64,000 nucleotides of DNA from Apodemus sylvaticus (taxonomy: Eukaryota > Chordata > Mammalia > Rodentia > Muridae). The notes under the pieces are model-generated. The model searched no databases, was not told the DNA's origin, and worked only from the letters and a program-made list of their open reading frames with translations. Below are positions 13,390 through 25,113 of this stretch, one piece after another; the stretch's first letter is position 1; the number at the start of each line of letters is the position of its first letter. The stretch spans positions 73,013,811-73,077,810 of the forward strand of contig NC_067482.1 of NCBI RefSeq assembly GCF_947179515.1, read 5' to 3'. The translations under genes and the position numbers were made by a program.

Positions 13390-16300
13390 TCAGATGAGTT
13401 TCACAAATACTAATGAACTAATGAAGAAATAAAGAGAATAATTCTTTTGTAAAAAGGAGAATTCTTGGTACATACTGTAATCAGAAATTTGTAAGTAATT
13501 CACATGTCTTTGCTAAATTTGAAAATGTTTGTTATTGTCCCACCACCACCACTCGTGGGGTGCACTACCAACAAAATGAAGCAACATTTTCAATATTGGA
13601 TGTTTCACTTCTTGCAAAAAGAGTACTGTGTCATTAGGCCAAAAATGGTGGTAATGTCTCCAGTGTACCTTCAATCATCAGTGAAGACGGGGCTTTAAGA
13701 ATATTCATTAAGTAGATAATAAAGCATGAGTTTGAACTGTTTACACTATTGCTCCGACTCAAAATAAAAGATTTTGTAAGTTTTCCAAAGAAAACAGTTC
13801 TGTTTGTGAGAAACAAAACAAAACAAAAGCCCCCAAAAATCAATTCACTGTCAGAACAAAATTATCAGCAAATACAGGAAGTCATGCTGTTTAAGAGTAC
13901 CATAAAACCACTTTATATCCACATGGCATCCATTCACAACCCCAGATTAGGCAAGTAGAAGCAGCTTGAGCTTTAAGGAACCGCCGAGGTTTTCCATCAG
14001 AGGCAGAGGGAGGGAGGGAGTGTGGAAAGAGGCTGGCTGCCTGGGCACTGGATCCACTCGAAACTTCCTTTGCATAAGATATCACCTTTGTCCCAAGGCC
14101 TTGTATAGAAGGCTCATCTACATAGCACTGCCCTCTTGTTCTGTGTCCCCTTGGAGACTGCAAAGACATCAATGTAGTTGGCCTAACAGGCAAGCGAGGG
14201 GCTAAAGATGCCACTTTTCTTGGGGGAATAATGACTTGAGACAATCACGAGACAAATATTTTAAAACTGCATCCCAGGGCCTAACAACTTTTCTTAAGAG
14301 AACATTTCTTTCAAATTAAAAACAGTAGCTTTATTAATGCATGAGCCATTTCAAATTTGAAACACAACTCTAAGCCATACTTCATGGAATGGAAAGCCAT
14401 AATTGTAATGCAAAATGAGACCAACTGAAATCAATATAAGAAATGTGAAGTAAGTAAATACTTTTTTCCTGGGGGTAGTATAAAACGTATGAAATTACAG
14501 TAGTAAGAAGTTATTAATTCAAAATTATAAAGTGGAATTGAGGGCTTCAAAATATTTTTAGCTTTTTTTTTCAAAGAATTCTTAGAGTAAAGAAAACCAC
14601 AGTATGCTCTGGGAAAGCTTACCTTTTAGAAAAACAGCTTCATTTGCACAGCTGCTTGACCAGTGCTGTAGTCCGAGAACACAGTACTCTGCCTGGCCTG
14701 ATGAAAGGTATGTTTTCAGACTCCCAGGTATTCACTACTGGCTTCTACACAGCCATTTGTTACTTAATGGCTAACTCAATTTAATTATTAAACCAGAACA
14801 AGGTAAGAAGAGGAATTGGGTCAAGTTACCCATATAATAGAATGTTCTGGGAAGCAGATTTATGAAAATTTCCAGTCACCAACCAAAGCATTACAAGTGG
14901 CAGAATATCACCTTCCAGTCAGTGGAACTAACTAGTAAGAAGGCACTCTCAAAGAATAAAGCAATGGTCTTTCAGTACTGGACAACAGCTCTTCTAATGT
15001 ATGTGCTCTTTTGTTTTGGGTCAAATACCCTGAGTGCTCTTTAAGACCGGTCCTTGTGCCTTCCTGCCTCTGTTTTGGATGTGCTATCCCTTCCCAGTGG
15101 GGTCCCCAGCTTGGGGTAGAGACAGAGCAGTGTGTGAGAGTACAGCCAAGCACCATCTTCACATTTGCTGTATCTGGAAGCCCACTTTCAGTGAGACTCT
15201 ATATGACTTTATAACTTTATATTATAAAAATAATTGTCTATTTGGTTGCCTTAAAATTGTATGGGCTTATTTTCTGCTTATGGTAGACAGTTTACGAATT
15301 ATGCAGAGTTAGAAAGTAAAATCAAGCCACACCGCCAGCACTCTGAAACACACTGTTCTGTGTATATCTACATCCTCCACACTAATGAGATCATATGCTA
15401 TAGCCTACTTATTTCACTTGGCACAAAACTTCTTAAAGCTTCTAATAGAGGCCTAATACCCATCTGTTACACTGACGACAATGGAATCATATCTCCATAG
15501 CTAGACACCAGGCATCTAACTCAGCAAGACAAAGCCTGCTATAACAAGCACCAATTTGCTACCTGAAAGCATTCTTATATTCCAAACTGTTGATTTTTGA
15601 AATTCATTAGGACAAAAATTGAAGAGCAGATTTAGAGAGTAGAGAGTGAAAACATTTTTGAATACTGAAAAGTTTTGCCAACCTATCTCCTGTTTCATTA
15701 GCCTTGTAGCCCTCCTAGTCCTAGGCACAGGCAACCTCTGAGCAACCGTGGAAGAGGGCTCTTCCTCTGCACAGGACCCATGCATTTTCAAACAGCAGGC
15801 CATGTGATTTCCCCTAACAAGATTAACCCTAACTCCTTTCACCTCCAATTAGTGAGCATTGTCTCACTCACTCAGAACGAAGTGAAGATGTCAGTTTCCT
15901 CACCTTAGCTGCTGGCAGTTTGCCCTCTTATGCTCCCCCCCCCTTAAGGTGATGTGCACATCACATTATGTCATGGGACACTGGAGGAAGGGCAAACCCA
16001 GCCCATTCCTCTGAGATGTCCACTGTTGTGCAAGCTGCTTCTCTTAGCATAATATTGCAAATTAAAATCCTCAAACACAGTGAGCGTACACTGTTTTACA
16101 CAGAGATAACATTCACTTCACATACTGAAACACATAGCCTAGTTTTTAATTCTCAGTTCGGGCTCCATAAAACTAGATGCCACAGCTGGAAATTCTGATC
16201 CAAAATTATGACTTCACAGAAAACCAGATGCCAAAGTAAAGATAAGGTTTCCTTGAGAAGTGTAGTTTTAAAAGGCAATCAAAAATCTGTGTTAGATTTT

Positions 16301-16699
16301 CTGCAGCAAAACAAAGACATCCAGGATATTCCTCAGCACCAGAGTCCACACATTTGCAGAAGGGGAAGCTGCCATCTGCAGCCAGATTCCTTACCATAGC
16401 ACCATATAATTCATCTGGTGCACACCAAGACTCCTCGGGATATGAAATACCCCATACCATCTTATCAGATGCCTCTAAAGCACAAGAAATGCCAACATCA
16501 CTAATTGTGTGAATACCATATTAGTATAAACTGATGTTTTAGCATCAAAGATACCTACATGTTGTCAGAACAGAGCACTTGCAAAGAATTTTGTTATTCA
16601 AAGGCAATAAAGGCTCTCCGAAGGGACATTAAGACAGTCAGTGAATGGAAGCTACCACATCAGTGAAAGAATTGCTGCATAGAGTATTTTTCTCCATCT
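13390..16699. other. Intron, mostly unique
   Basis: No gene seen. A weak antisense L1-like stretch lies at about 15,370-15,430 (gagatcatatgctatagcc, then tatttcacttggcac). Nothing else is recognisable. Confidence 0.5.
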
Positions 16700-16810
16700 A
16701 AGAGACACCCAGCAGCAGGCTAAAGCTGGGCAAGGAGTGGCCCTAATGACAGACCAACCACACTTGCACAATTCAGGGACTCCCTCTTTTCCCCTCTATT
16801 CAACAAAAGT
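16700..16810. repeat. Local duplication, copy 1
   Basis: Similar to 17,211-17,307. Both contain agagacacc, agcagcagg, agtgg followed by cctaa, ccacactt or ccacattt, gcacaattcagggact and attcaacaaaag. Not a repeat family I recognise. Confidence 0.85.
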
Positions 16811-16989
16811 AATTAACAACATAAAGAATTTTCAGGAATAAAAGTATTGTCTCTTTTAAATATTTTCAAAGAAAACTGAAAATATTTATAATCTTGAAAT
16901 CCAATTTTACATCAAAGTTTTTCCAACATTCAGTATCAACCGATTCTTTTTTTTTTTTTTTTTAACTGAGGTCTTACTCCATCCGTGCC

Positions 16990-17018
16990 TTTATACCAGT
17001 TGTAGAAACTGGTATAAA
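16990..17018. repeat. 12-bp inverted repeat (hairpin)
   Basis: Arms tttataccagtt (16,990-17,001) and aactggtataaa (17,007-17,018) are perfect complements around a 5-base loop. Confidence 0.9.
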
Positions 17019-17210
17019 AACAAAGCAAAGCAAAACCAACTGTGGTTTTGACAGTTAGGATCCACACTTGTTCCCATCTTTCCTCTACCCTCTTCCCAAC
17101 ACCACACCACTGGGCTCCATCCCAACAGGCCGCACACCAGCTGGCCTCCCACAGACACAAGGGCAGATCATACCAGTCTCAGACAACACTGGATCAAACT
17201 AGTGTCATCA

Positions 17211-17307
17211 AAGAGACACCTAGCAGCAGGAGTGGTCCTAAGGACCTATCAACCACATTTGCACAATTCAGGGACTTCCCCCCCCCCCCCCCCATTCAAC
17301 AAAAGGA
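17211..17307. repeat. Local duplication, copy 2
   Basis: Second copy of the 16,700-16,810 unit, 511 bp downstream. It lacks about 16 bases present in copy 1 and has a C-run of about 16 where copy 1 has a mixed pyrimidine stretch. Confidence 0.85.
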
Positions 17308-17309
17308 AT

Positions 17310-18689
17310 GAAAAATGAATTGTTATCTGACAGATTTAAAAAAAAATGACAGTTTGGGCTCATAATTCCAAGAAGTTCCACTGTCTTCTTTTCCTGTCTT
17401 TAAGCCATGCAACCTAAGACTGGAACAGGTCCTGAACACTGGCTCACCACCAGCTTATGCTGTCATCAGCTTGTGCACAGCTACTTAGGAAGACAACGGG
17501 GGCCCTTCCCAGACCTTGACAGGCCCCTCCAGTGAAACCTGCATGTTTTTTCTAATCCATATGTCAATAATAACCACAGAGGAAACAACACAGAGCACTG
17601 AAAGACTGCTGGTCACCACTGGAACACTTTAAATCTCACGTTCACCAGCATGCATGGGGCCCTAGTTTTGATCCCAACACTGACCAAAAAATGGACTGTC
17701 AGACTTTCATTTCAACTCACATGTTCATCTTTGCTTGACAGACCCTCCCAACAGCATGACCAGTGCAAAATCAGGCGCAAACACAGATGGCATATGAGGC
17801 AGAAGTTTGAGTTTATCAGGGAGAAGCAAGGCTGGAACTGGTAAGGGCTGTCAAAGCTGGACTTGATACACAGCAGAGGTGCCCAAGTGCACCGACAGGT
17901 GAGCAAGGTGCACTATACTGTTTTACAGCATGCTGGAAATGATATCCTTTGCAAGTGAGAGAGGTTACCTAGTTGTTTCAAAATTCTTTTGTGAAATATA
18001 TGAACAAAAATATTTAAAGTCACTGGCTTACAGTGAGCCAAAGAGAAAAACACTAATAGAATTTACAAATAAATTAAATCCTCTGAAGCAAAGCCACAGG
18101 TAAAAGAACATAAAATGGAGGCATCAAACCTAGTTTGGGGAAGAGGACAGAGTTTATAGCACTGATGCGAAGTCCAAGAGGTCAGGAGCACAGCTACCTC
18201 TTCCTGTACACTCAGGACACAGAACAAATGCATGTGTCTGATTCTTGAACTAAAACATGAAGTTAAGATGAAGATGGCCCAGCAAAGACAGTTGGTTAGG
18301 GAAGGTGGGTCAACAGAGAGAACAGGAAACTAGGAGGCAGAAGAGGAAGGATCTAAAAGTCAGCCAGCATCACACCAGTTCTCTAATCTCCAAAGATTGC
18401 TAACCCTTCTGAGGTAGTAAGATGAAAGAAATATTGCAATCAGAAAATGACCTAATCTCTTTTTCTAATTTTCCAGCATACTGTCTGTCAGGAAGAAAAA
18501 AAAATCTACTGCTACATGATAAAAGGAGTCCATCCATCCAGTCATTAAACACTGAGTTTCTCCTCTTTTTGTACCAGACACCCCACTTATGCATTCAGTC
18601 AACAGATGAACCCTAAAAGTGATCAACAAGTATCTTTAAGAGCCAAGAAGACAAGCACATATTGAGACTATGAAAGTATTTCATATCGT
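17310..18689. other. Intron, no recognised feature
   Basis: Unique sequence without protein-like frames. A weak SINE-like phrase (catgcatggggccctag, then gatcccaacactg) near 17,648-17,683 is too short to classify. Confidence 0.5.
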
Positions 18690-18947
18690 ATATATGACAA
18701 GGTGCTTATATCCAGGATATATGAAAGATTTTCACTCAAGCCAAGAATAACAGTTTGATTTAAAAGTGAGCAAAAGACTGGAACAGAATGCTTACAAAGA
18801 TGACAAAGAAGTGTGTGAAAGGTGTCAGCATCACTGGAACTGTGGGCATTAGCATAGATGGTACCAACTTCCCAACAGACCACTGACACAGAGCCATGGA
18901 GAGCCTGGTAGGACAGTACTGCCTGATATGCTCAATCCTAAACACAG

Positions 18948-18979
<32 letters not shown>

Positions 18980-19090
18980 CGATAGATAGGTAGATAGACA
19001 GACAAAAAGAACTGACAACAATAGCAAGTGTCAATGAGATGTTTGACAGACATAATTTAAATTCATTGCTGCTGGAATACAGAATGAGAC
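18690..19090 (+). mobile_element. Old LINE-1 (L1M-type), ORF2 part
   Basis: Diverged L1 ORF2 text in sense. Landmarks are cttatatccaggatatatga, aaaagtgagcaaaagactgg, and a late piece with acagacaaaaagaactgaca and atagcaagtgtcaatgagat. A GATA microsatellite has expanded inside it. No intact frame remains. Confidence 0.75.
18949..18998. repeat. (GATA)n microsatellite
   Basis: About ten tagatagata-type units with a few substitutions, inside the old L1. Confidence 0.95.
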
Positions 19091-19134
19091 AGGTATATTG
19101 AAAAGCAAGTCAAATTAAAGAGTATCTTGAGATT

Positions 19135-19440
19135 TATTTTACACAGTACACAATTTACTCATTTTAAAGTACTTATTTTAATGTTTTTACCATATTTACA
19201 AATTATGCCAGCATTGTTCTTATCCATTGCCTTTGCATTATTCCTAAAACCCCATGATCAGTAACTCCACACATCTTTCTCTAACTTCTGATTCCCTATG
19301 TATTTCCCTAGACAGTCCATATAGATGGATTCTTATGCTGTGTGGTCCTTAGTGACTGACAGCTAGGACCATGTTTTCAAGGTACAGCCAGGGTATAGCA
19401 GGTATCAATTCTTCATTTCCTCTTACTGCTACATAATTAA
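19135..19440 (-). mobile_element. Old LINE-1 3' region, antisense, nested
   Basis: Matches the common antisense L1 phrase in order: tgtgtggtccttagtgactg, accatgttttcaaggtacag, gcaggtatcaattcttcatt. It interrupts a sense L1 whose halves lie at 18,690-19,090 and 19,612-19,870. Confidence 0.7.
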
Positions 19441-19508
19441 TGTATGTATATATGTATGTATGTATGTATATATGTATGTATGTATGCATGCATGTATGTA
19501 TTATGTAT
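19441..19508. repeat. (ATGT)n/(AT)n microsatellite
   Basis: A TATG/TGTA tract immediately following the antisense L1, at the point where L1 consensus reads attgtatgtata, so it probably grew from LINE sequence. Confidence 0.92.
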
Positions 19509-19611
19509 CTTTGTATCTTTCCAAAATCCTCCAAGTCTAGTTTAACCAGAGCAATACGAGAAGGAATGAGGAGGTAAAACTGAGAGAGAACTCCCATCAC
19601 AGTCTAAAACC

Positions 19612-19870
19612 CAAAATTCAATCAAAGGAGTCAGTGCTAATGGACCCTGGATATATTATCACCATAAAAAATGTGGCTTTGAATATTTGTTTATAGGCAG
19701 TTTCTTAGAAAGTTAACAAATACCATATGATCTAACAATGCCATTCCTAAGTATTACTCTAGAAAAATGAAAACTTTATGCTGACACAAACACCTACATA
19801 CAAATATTTATGGTAGCTCAATTCAAAATTACCAAAAAGCATATGTGCACCTAATCCATAGGTGACAGGT
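19612..19870 (+). mobile_element. Old LINE-1 (L1M-type), continuation
   Basis: Resumes the sense L1 ORF2 close to where the first part stopped: ttcttagaaagttaacaaa, then accatatgatctaacaatgc, then tctagaaaaatgaaaacttt. Confidence 0.75.
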
Positions 19871-19905
19871 AACTATAGTGCTCCACATAACAAGAGTCTG
19901 TTGTG

Positions 19906-20244
19906 AAACTGGGCACCTCACTTCCAGAAGATCCTGCTATACCACTCCTGGGCATATACCCAGAGGATTCCCCACCATGTAATAAGGATACATGCTCTAC
20001 TATGTTCATAGCAGCCCTATTTATAATTGCCAGATGCTGGAAAGAACCCAGGTATCCCTCAACAGAAGAGCGGATACAGAAAATGTGGTATATCTACACA
20101 ATGGAGTACTATTCAGCCATTAGAAACAATGAATTCATGAAATTCTTAGGCAAATGGATGGAGCTAGAGAACATCATACTAAGTGAGGTAACCCAGACTC
20201 AAAAGGTGAATCATGGTATGCACTCACTAATAAGTGGTTATTAA
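19906..20244 (+). pseudogene. LINE-1 ORF2 C-terminal fragment
   Basis: Uninterrupted reading frame for the C-terminal end of the L1 ORF2 protein (reverse transcriptase/endonuclease polyprotein), ending in TAA. Characteristic stretches are LPEDPAIPLLGIYP, DTCSTMFIAALFIIARCWKE, WYIYTMEYYSAIRNNEF and ENIILSEVTQTQK. Only this domain-less tail is present; the catalytic endonuclease and RT domains were lost by 5' truncation. The open frame reflects the relative youth of the copy rather than selection. Confidence 0.95.
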
Positions 20245-20498
20245 CCTAGAAAACTGGAATACCCAAAACATAATCCACACATCAAATGAGATACAAGAAG
20301 AAAGCAGGAGTGGTCCCTGGTTCTGGAAAGACTCAGTGAAACAGTATTTGGCAAAACCAGAACGGGGAACTGGGAAGGGGTGGGAGGGAGGACAGGGGAA
20401 GAGAAGGGGGCTTACGGGACTTTCGGGGAGTGAGGGGGGGGGGCTAGAAAAGGGGAAATCATTTGAAATGTAAATAAATTATATCGAATAAAAGAAAA
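19906..20498 (+). mobile_element. 5'-truncated younger rodent LINE-1 with target duplication
   Basis: A 0.59-kb L1 tail inserted beside an old L1. It holds the last ~112 codons of ORF2, the 3' UTR with a G-rich polypurine stretch (about 20,372-20,455) and a short A-rich end after atatcgaataaaag. It is flanked by a perfect 14-bp target-site duplication, aagagtctgttgtg, at 19,892-19,905 and 20,499-20,512. This is the signature of target-primed reverse transcription. It is truncated, so not mobile. Confidence 0.95.
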
Positions 20499-21313
20499 AA
20501 GAGTCTGTTGTGTGATAAGGCAGGAAGGAAACAGCCACAGGTTCATCCCTGAGTCAGTCCCAAGAGCACACTCCTTTAGTCAGACTCAACAGAATGGTTT
20601 CAAAAGGTCACAAATGCAATCACAGTTACACAATTCTTGAGGAAACAAAATAACAGCAATGAAGAAACTGGTTACTAACATTCTGCATGAGCATAGGCAT
20701 AGAGGAACACATGCCCAGCAAGCTAGGGGAACTGAGGTAGAGCCTGGAAGAAGAGCTGAGTTACACTAAAACACCGTGGTCATGAAGACCTCTGAGAATG
20801 AGGGCAGGTTTGAAGCAGAGCTCAGAGTCAGGCACATGCACATCTCTATGTAGACACCTGGGTAAAGCATTCCAAGCAGAAGGGACAACCAGTGCATGCT
20901 CCCTGAGTCAGACATGTGCCTAGTGTATGTGACAGACAACAAGCACTTACTGTTTTCTAGAGTACAAGCACAAACTTGAGAGTTTCTGGGCTAGAGACAA
21001 TATCTAGATCTCCAGAGTTGGAGGAAATCACTGTTTATTGTTCCAACAAGGGATGGGTACTAAATATCAACTGTGTGCTAAGGGGGAGAAGGCTTCTCAT
21101 GCATCCTCACAAAATCCTGTAGTTTAAGTCTAGATTACTCGGAACAATAAGGGAGTTCCAGAAAGGGGGGGGGGGCGGGAAACCAAAGAGATAACCACAG
21201 GTCATGGTTTAAAAATAAAAACTGTTAGAGAAAAAGATCTAAAAGAATCCTCAAGCTTTTGTATAAACTGTGCTGATTTGGGGATAGCTCTTCGTCTAAG
21301 TGGGGAACAGCAG

Positions 21314-21343
21314 CCCCTGCCCCTGCCCCTGCCCCTGCCCCTG
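21314..21343. repeat. (CCCCTG)5 hexanucleotide repeat
   Basis: Five perfect tandem CCCCTG units, so the complementary strand has five CAGGGG units. Confidence 0.95.
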
Positions 21344-24300
21344 CTCCAGTCCTCCTCCATTCACTTACAAGCTTTCTACTAGGACAACCCTCTCCGTGTC
21401 TGAAGGGGAGCTGGCAGGTGAATCATGAGCACTGTGTGCTCGGAAAAGACTCAAGGAGGCCCATTGTCTGCCGGCCCACTCAGCAGACCCTGAAAGCTAT
21501 TTTTGTTGTTGCTGTTTCATGTAGTACATTTGGCTTTTTTTAAAAATGACACTTGTTCTTTAAATGGTGACTGTCTCCTTCCTATGTAGTTGAATGTTAC
21601 TCTCAGAAAAAATCTGGGGGTGAGTGGCATAACTCTGAAGCAGTGTTAGCGACAAGTTATAAACAGGCATCACTCTAGTGCTTTTGATTTTGGTGTCCAA
21701 GTGCTTAAGACAGCCTGCAAGTCTGACCCAGAGAGAAAAGGAATCCAGCTTTCCAAAGCAGTAGCTATATGCTGGAAGATCAGAAGTATGAGATTAGAGT
21801 GTGTACCACTCACTAAACAACACTTACAACTAGTTTATGTATATCCCTAGATCAGCTACGCCCCCTGAACAGACATAAATTGTAATTAGCTTCTGAAAAG
21901 AGAAGGGAAGATGATGTTAGTATACACCATAAATATCACAAATAAAGGGTGGGTCAATATTCAGGTTTATCCACCTCATTTCTGCTAAAATTTGGAGTTT
22001 CATTATAATTTGCCTGGGGTCAGGAGGAGGTAGTGTTTATGGGAAAAACTTACATAGCAGAACATATTTAACAGCATCCCTGCTACCTACAAGATCCACT
22101 ATCAGCACTTAAAGCAAGCAGAGAGAGACATATCCAAATGCTGGCAAAAGCTCTGTGGAGGCAGCATTTCCCCAGTTAGCATCCCTGGCTTACATGATCC
22201 AACCACAGGAAAGATGCCGATTCGCCCAGCCCTCTGAGGCAACTGCAGCCAAACACTAAAATCTCCAGAACTGCCGACTCCTAGTCAGTGTTTTCTCTGC
22301 ATTTCAGCTGTCAGTCTCTCACTGCAGCACTGCAGTGAGACTCATCCTCTAGCACCTAAGCTGTGTGTGAGACCCAGACTTCCACACAAAGAAGCACTCC
22401 TTTCTAATTTCATAGAAAAAAGATCCTAAGAAGGCTTCTAAACAACCTGAAACTACCGTCGGTCTGTGACCTGATAGGCACACAAGTCACTTGGGAATGG
22501 AGCAGATCTGCAGTAGGTTCCTGGCTACGGTCACAGGTAGATTGAGCTTCCAAAAGGAGGGTGGCCCTGTGGTTGACAGAGGGTTCTTTGACAGCAAGGA
22601 AACACAAGAACCCACCACATACATCTCTTTTTTGCTGACTGACTAACAAGCACCACATTCAGCAAGCAGCCTGCAGTCTAGCAGCTCACAACACTGGAAC
22701 AGCTTTCCATCTGAGACAAGCTTACAGGTGGAGTCCTCCGAGGTGCATTTGAAAACTACCATTAACTTTGGGACACGAGGCCAGCAGGGTACACTGCAGC
22801 TACATTTTCAGGGCTTCTCAACAAGACTCTACATTTCTAGATGATATATTAGGTACATGAAGATAAAACTTGGTGAATATTGTTCACAGTCAGACATGAC
22901 AAAGGGCTGACATTTGGTGTGCTCTGTGGGCTCCTAACAAAATACACTTAACATGCGATACTGCCTCAGTTAACACAAGGCCATCATTGAACAACCATGG
23001 CCCAATTTGTGGGCTAAAAGAAAACCAAATGTTTGCCTTGAAACTTTCCAACTTGGTTCAAAAATAAAATTCAAGATTATGATAATATACATATCAAATG
23101 GACATGAAAGCACCCAAATCAGAATGCTAAGAGAAGCAAAGTTAAAAAAAAAAAAAGGCTCAAGACTCCCCAAGGATAAGAGTAGCTGAGAGCCAGGATG
23201 TCCAGAACACTCACCAACAGACCTGGGAACTAAGTTCTGTGGATCAGGCGCGGTGCAGGCCACTCTCAGCTGTGCCCACCCCCCCATGCCTGAGTCTCTA
23301 ATTTTCAATAAACCTCCTTTATCACAGAAACAGCCCTTCTTCCTCTAGTCAGAGAAGAGTCAAGCTCAAAGCACAAAGTGGGTGGTTTGAGGACATGAAG
23401 CCAACTGCTGAAGATCTCAACCTTCCCTGTGATCTCCAGACCCACCTCCCCTCACCTCCACCTCTCTTGGGTCTAATGATTATGGTCCTCTCTACTTCTA
23501 GGTTTAAAGACGTATTAGTTAGTTTTAGGGGCCACACTCACCAGTATGCAGATCACAAAAAAGTAGTATTTTCAGTACTTAAGTGGATTATTTAAATGTG
23601 ACACATTGTATGTCTCTAAACTCCAAAGTTGTTCCCCCCCCCCAAAAAGAATCACATTCTACATTTTAAATTGAAACCAAACAGAAAAGAATAGGAAGAG
23701 CCAGTGGTCTGAGGTGTATCTGGAGAACTGTGGACTGTTTAAACTAAACATCACCGCCTATATATGAACATGCTTTCATTCCCTGAGAGAAAGAGTGTCA
23801 GGACACTGTGGACTGAGGGTGAGGGAGACTATGCAAGGAGGGAGCTGTGGGGTAGTCCTAAAGGAGACATCACCATTCATCTCACCCTTCAAAATCACAA
23901 AGGCCAGGACTCCTCCATTATGACAGCACCACATTTAGCAGCATCTTTCAAGTAGTAAGTCTCAATTCTATTAGGTGATTATCCCTGTAAAGTTTCCATA
24001 GGAATCATGAAGACTTACAGATGTGCAAACCAGAGAACGGTTTCTCAATTTTCTCACTGCAGGTGGGGTAAGCGATTGCATAAAACCTGCCATTAGCCAT
24101 CAGAGAGTCAGCAAAGCAAGGAAGCTTCAAGAAAAAACAGACTCCACTGATAAAACTCATTTTATGACCATCACTTAAAAATTAAGAGTGTATACAAAAA
24201 TAAAGCTACAGAGAAAGAGTGTGTACTTACGTGTCATTCAGATATAAGTTCTATTAACTTTAAGAGTCGTTCACTTTGACCTTTCAATACTAAGAATTCA

Positions 24301-25089
24301 ATGGAAGATCCACGTTTTCCTTACTCAGTCAGCAAGAGCAGACTACCTACACAAAGCTGGGATACAATGGGAGAACATATACCCACACAGCCTTGATCTG
24401 AAAGCACTTATATTTGAATGGGAGCTGTGTGAGTACGGTTAATCAACTAATATGAAACCCACACAACCACAGAAGTTCCCACATTGGGCAATGAGTAGGA
24501 GCTAGAAAGGAGCTGCCCCAGTAAACAGATGGGCAGAGAAAGCTCTCTCTAAGAAAAGAGGGATAGATGGCAGAAGATTCAGTGTCTCCAGTTCCTACAG
24601 GGAAGCCTACAGTAATACTGTGCCAACAAAGGAGACAGAGGAAGCCCAGTGCCATATGTTCTTAGCACAGAGCTCACCCTACTCTGCAGAGAGGGTGTAC
24701 ATGACCTGTTGTAAGTTTCATTTTTTTCAGGTGACTCCCAGAAAGGGCATCTATATGACCAAATAAATTAGTCTATCCCTCCTGTCAGCCTTAAGGCTTC
24801 CAAAGGAGGAAACAATCTAAAGGAACACAGCTACCTAAACATCATATACTAAAAATGGTCCGAAAATTTCTAGAAAAATTCTTGGATGGTATGCAATAAT
24901 ACTTCACCAAAACATGTGTTTGCAACAGGACTGGCATGAGATAAGTGGTACTTAACACCATCAACAAAAAGGCTATCCCACTGCCAAGTTATGGTAATCT
25001 TTTGTGTTGCATTTGGAAAACAAAAAACAAAAACACTTGAACTGAAGAGGCTCTTGGACAAAATGTAACAATCTGATTCATCAGAGCAT

Positions 25090-25113
25090 AAACTGACTTA
25101 TTTAAGTCAGTTT
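25090..25113. repeat. 24-bp near-perfect palindrome
   Basis: Arms aaactgactta and taagtcagttt around a central TT. Confidence 0.9.

Noticed and set aside
19906..20244. L1 ORF2 frame as a possible functional gene
   Set aside because: It is a 5'-truncated retrotransposon tail without catalytic domains or promoter.
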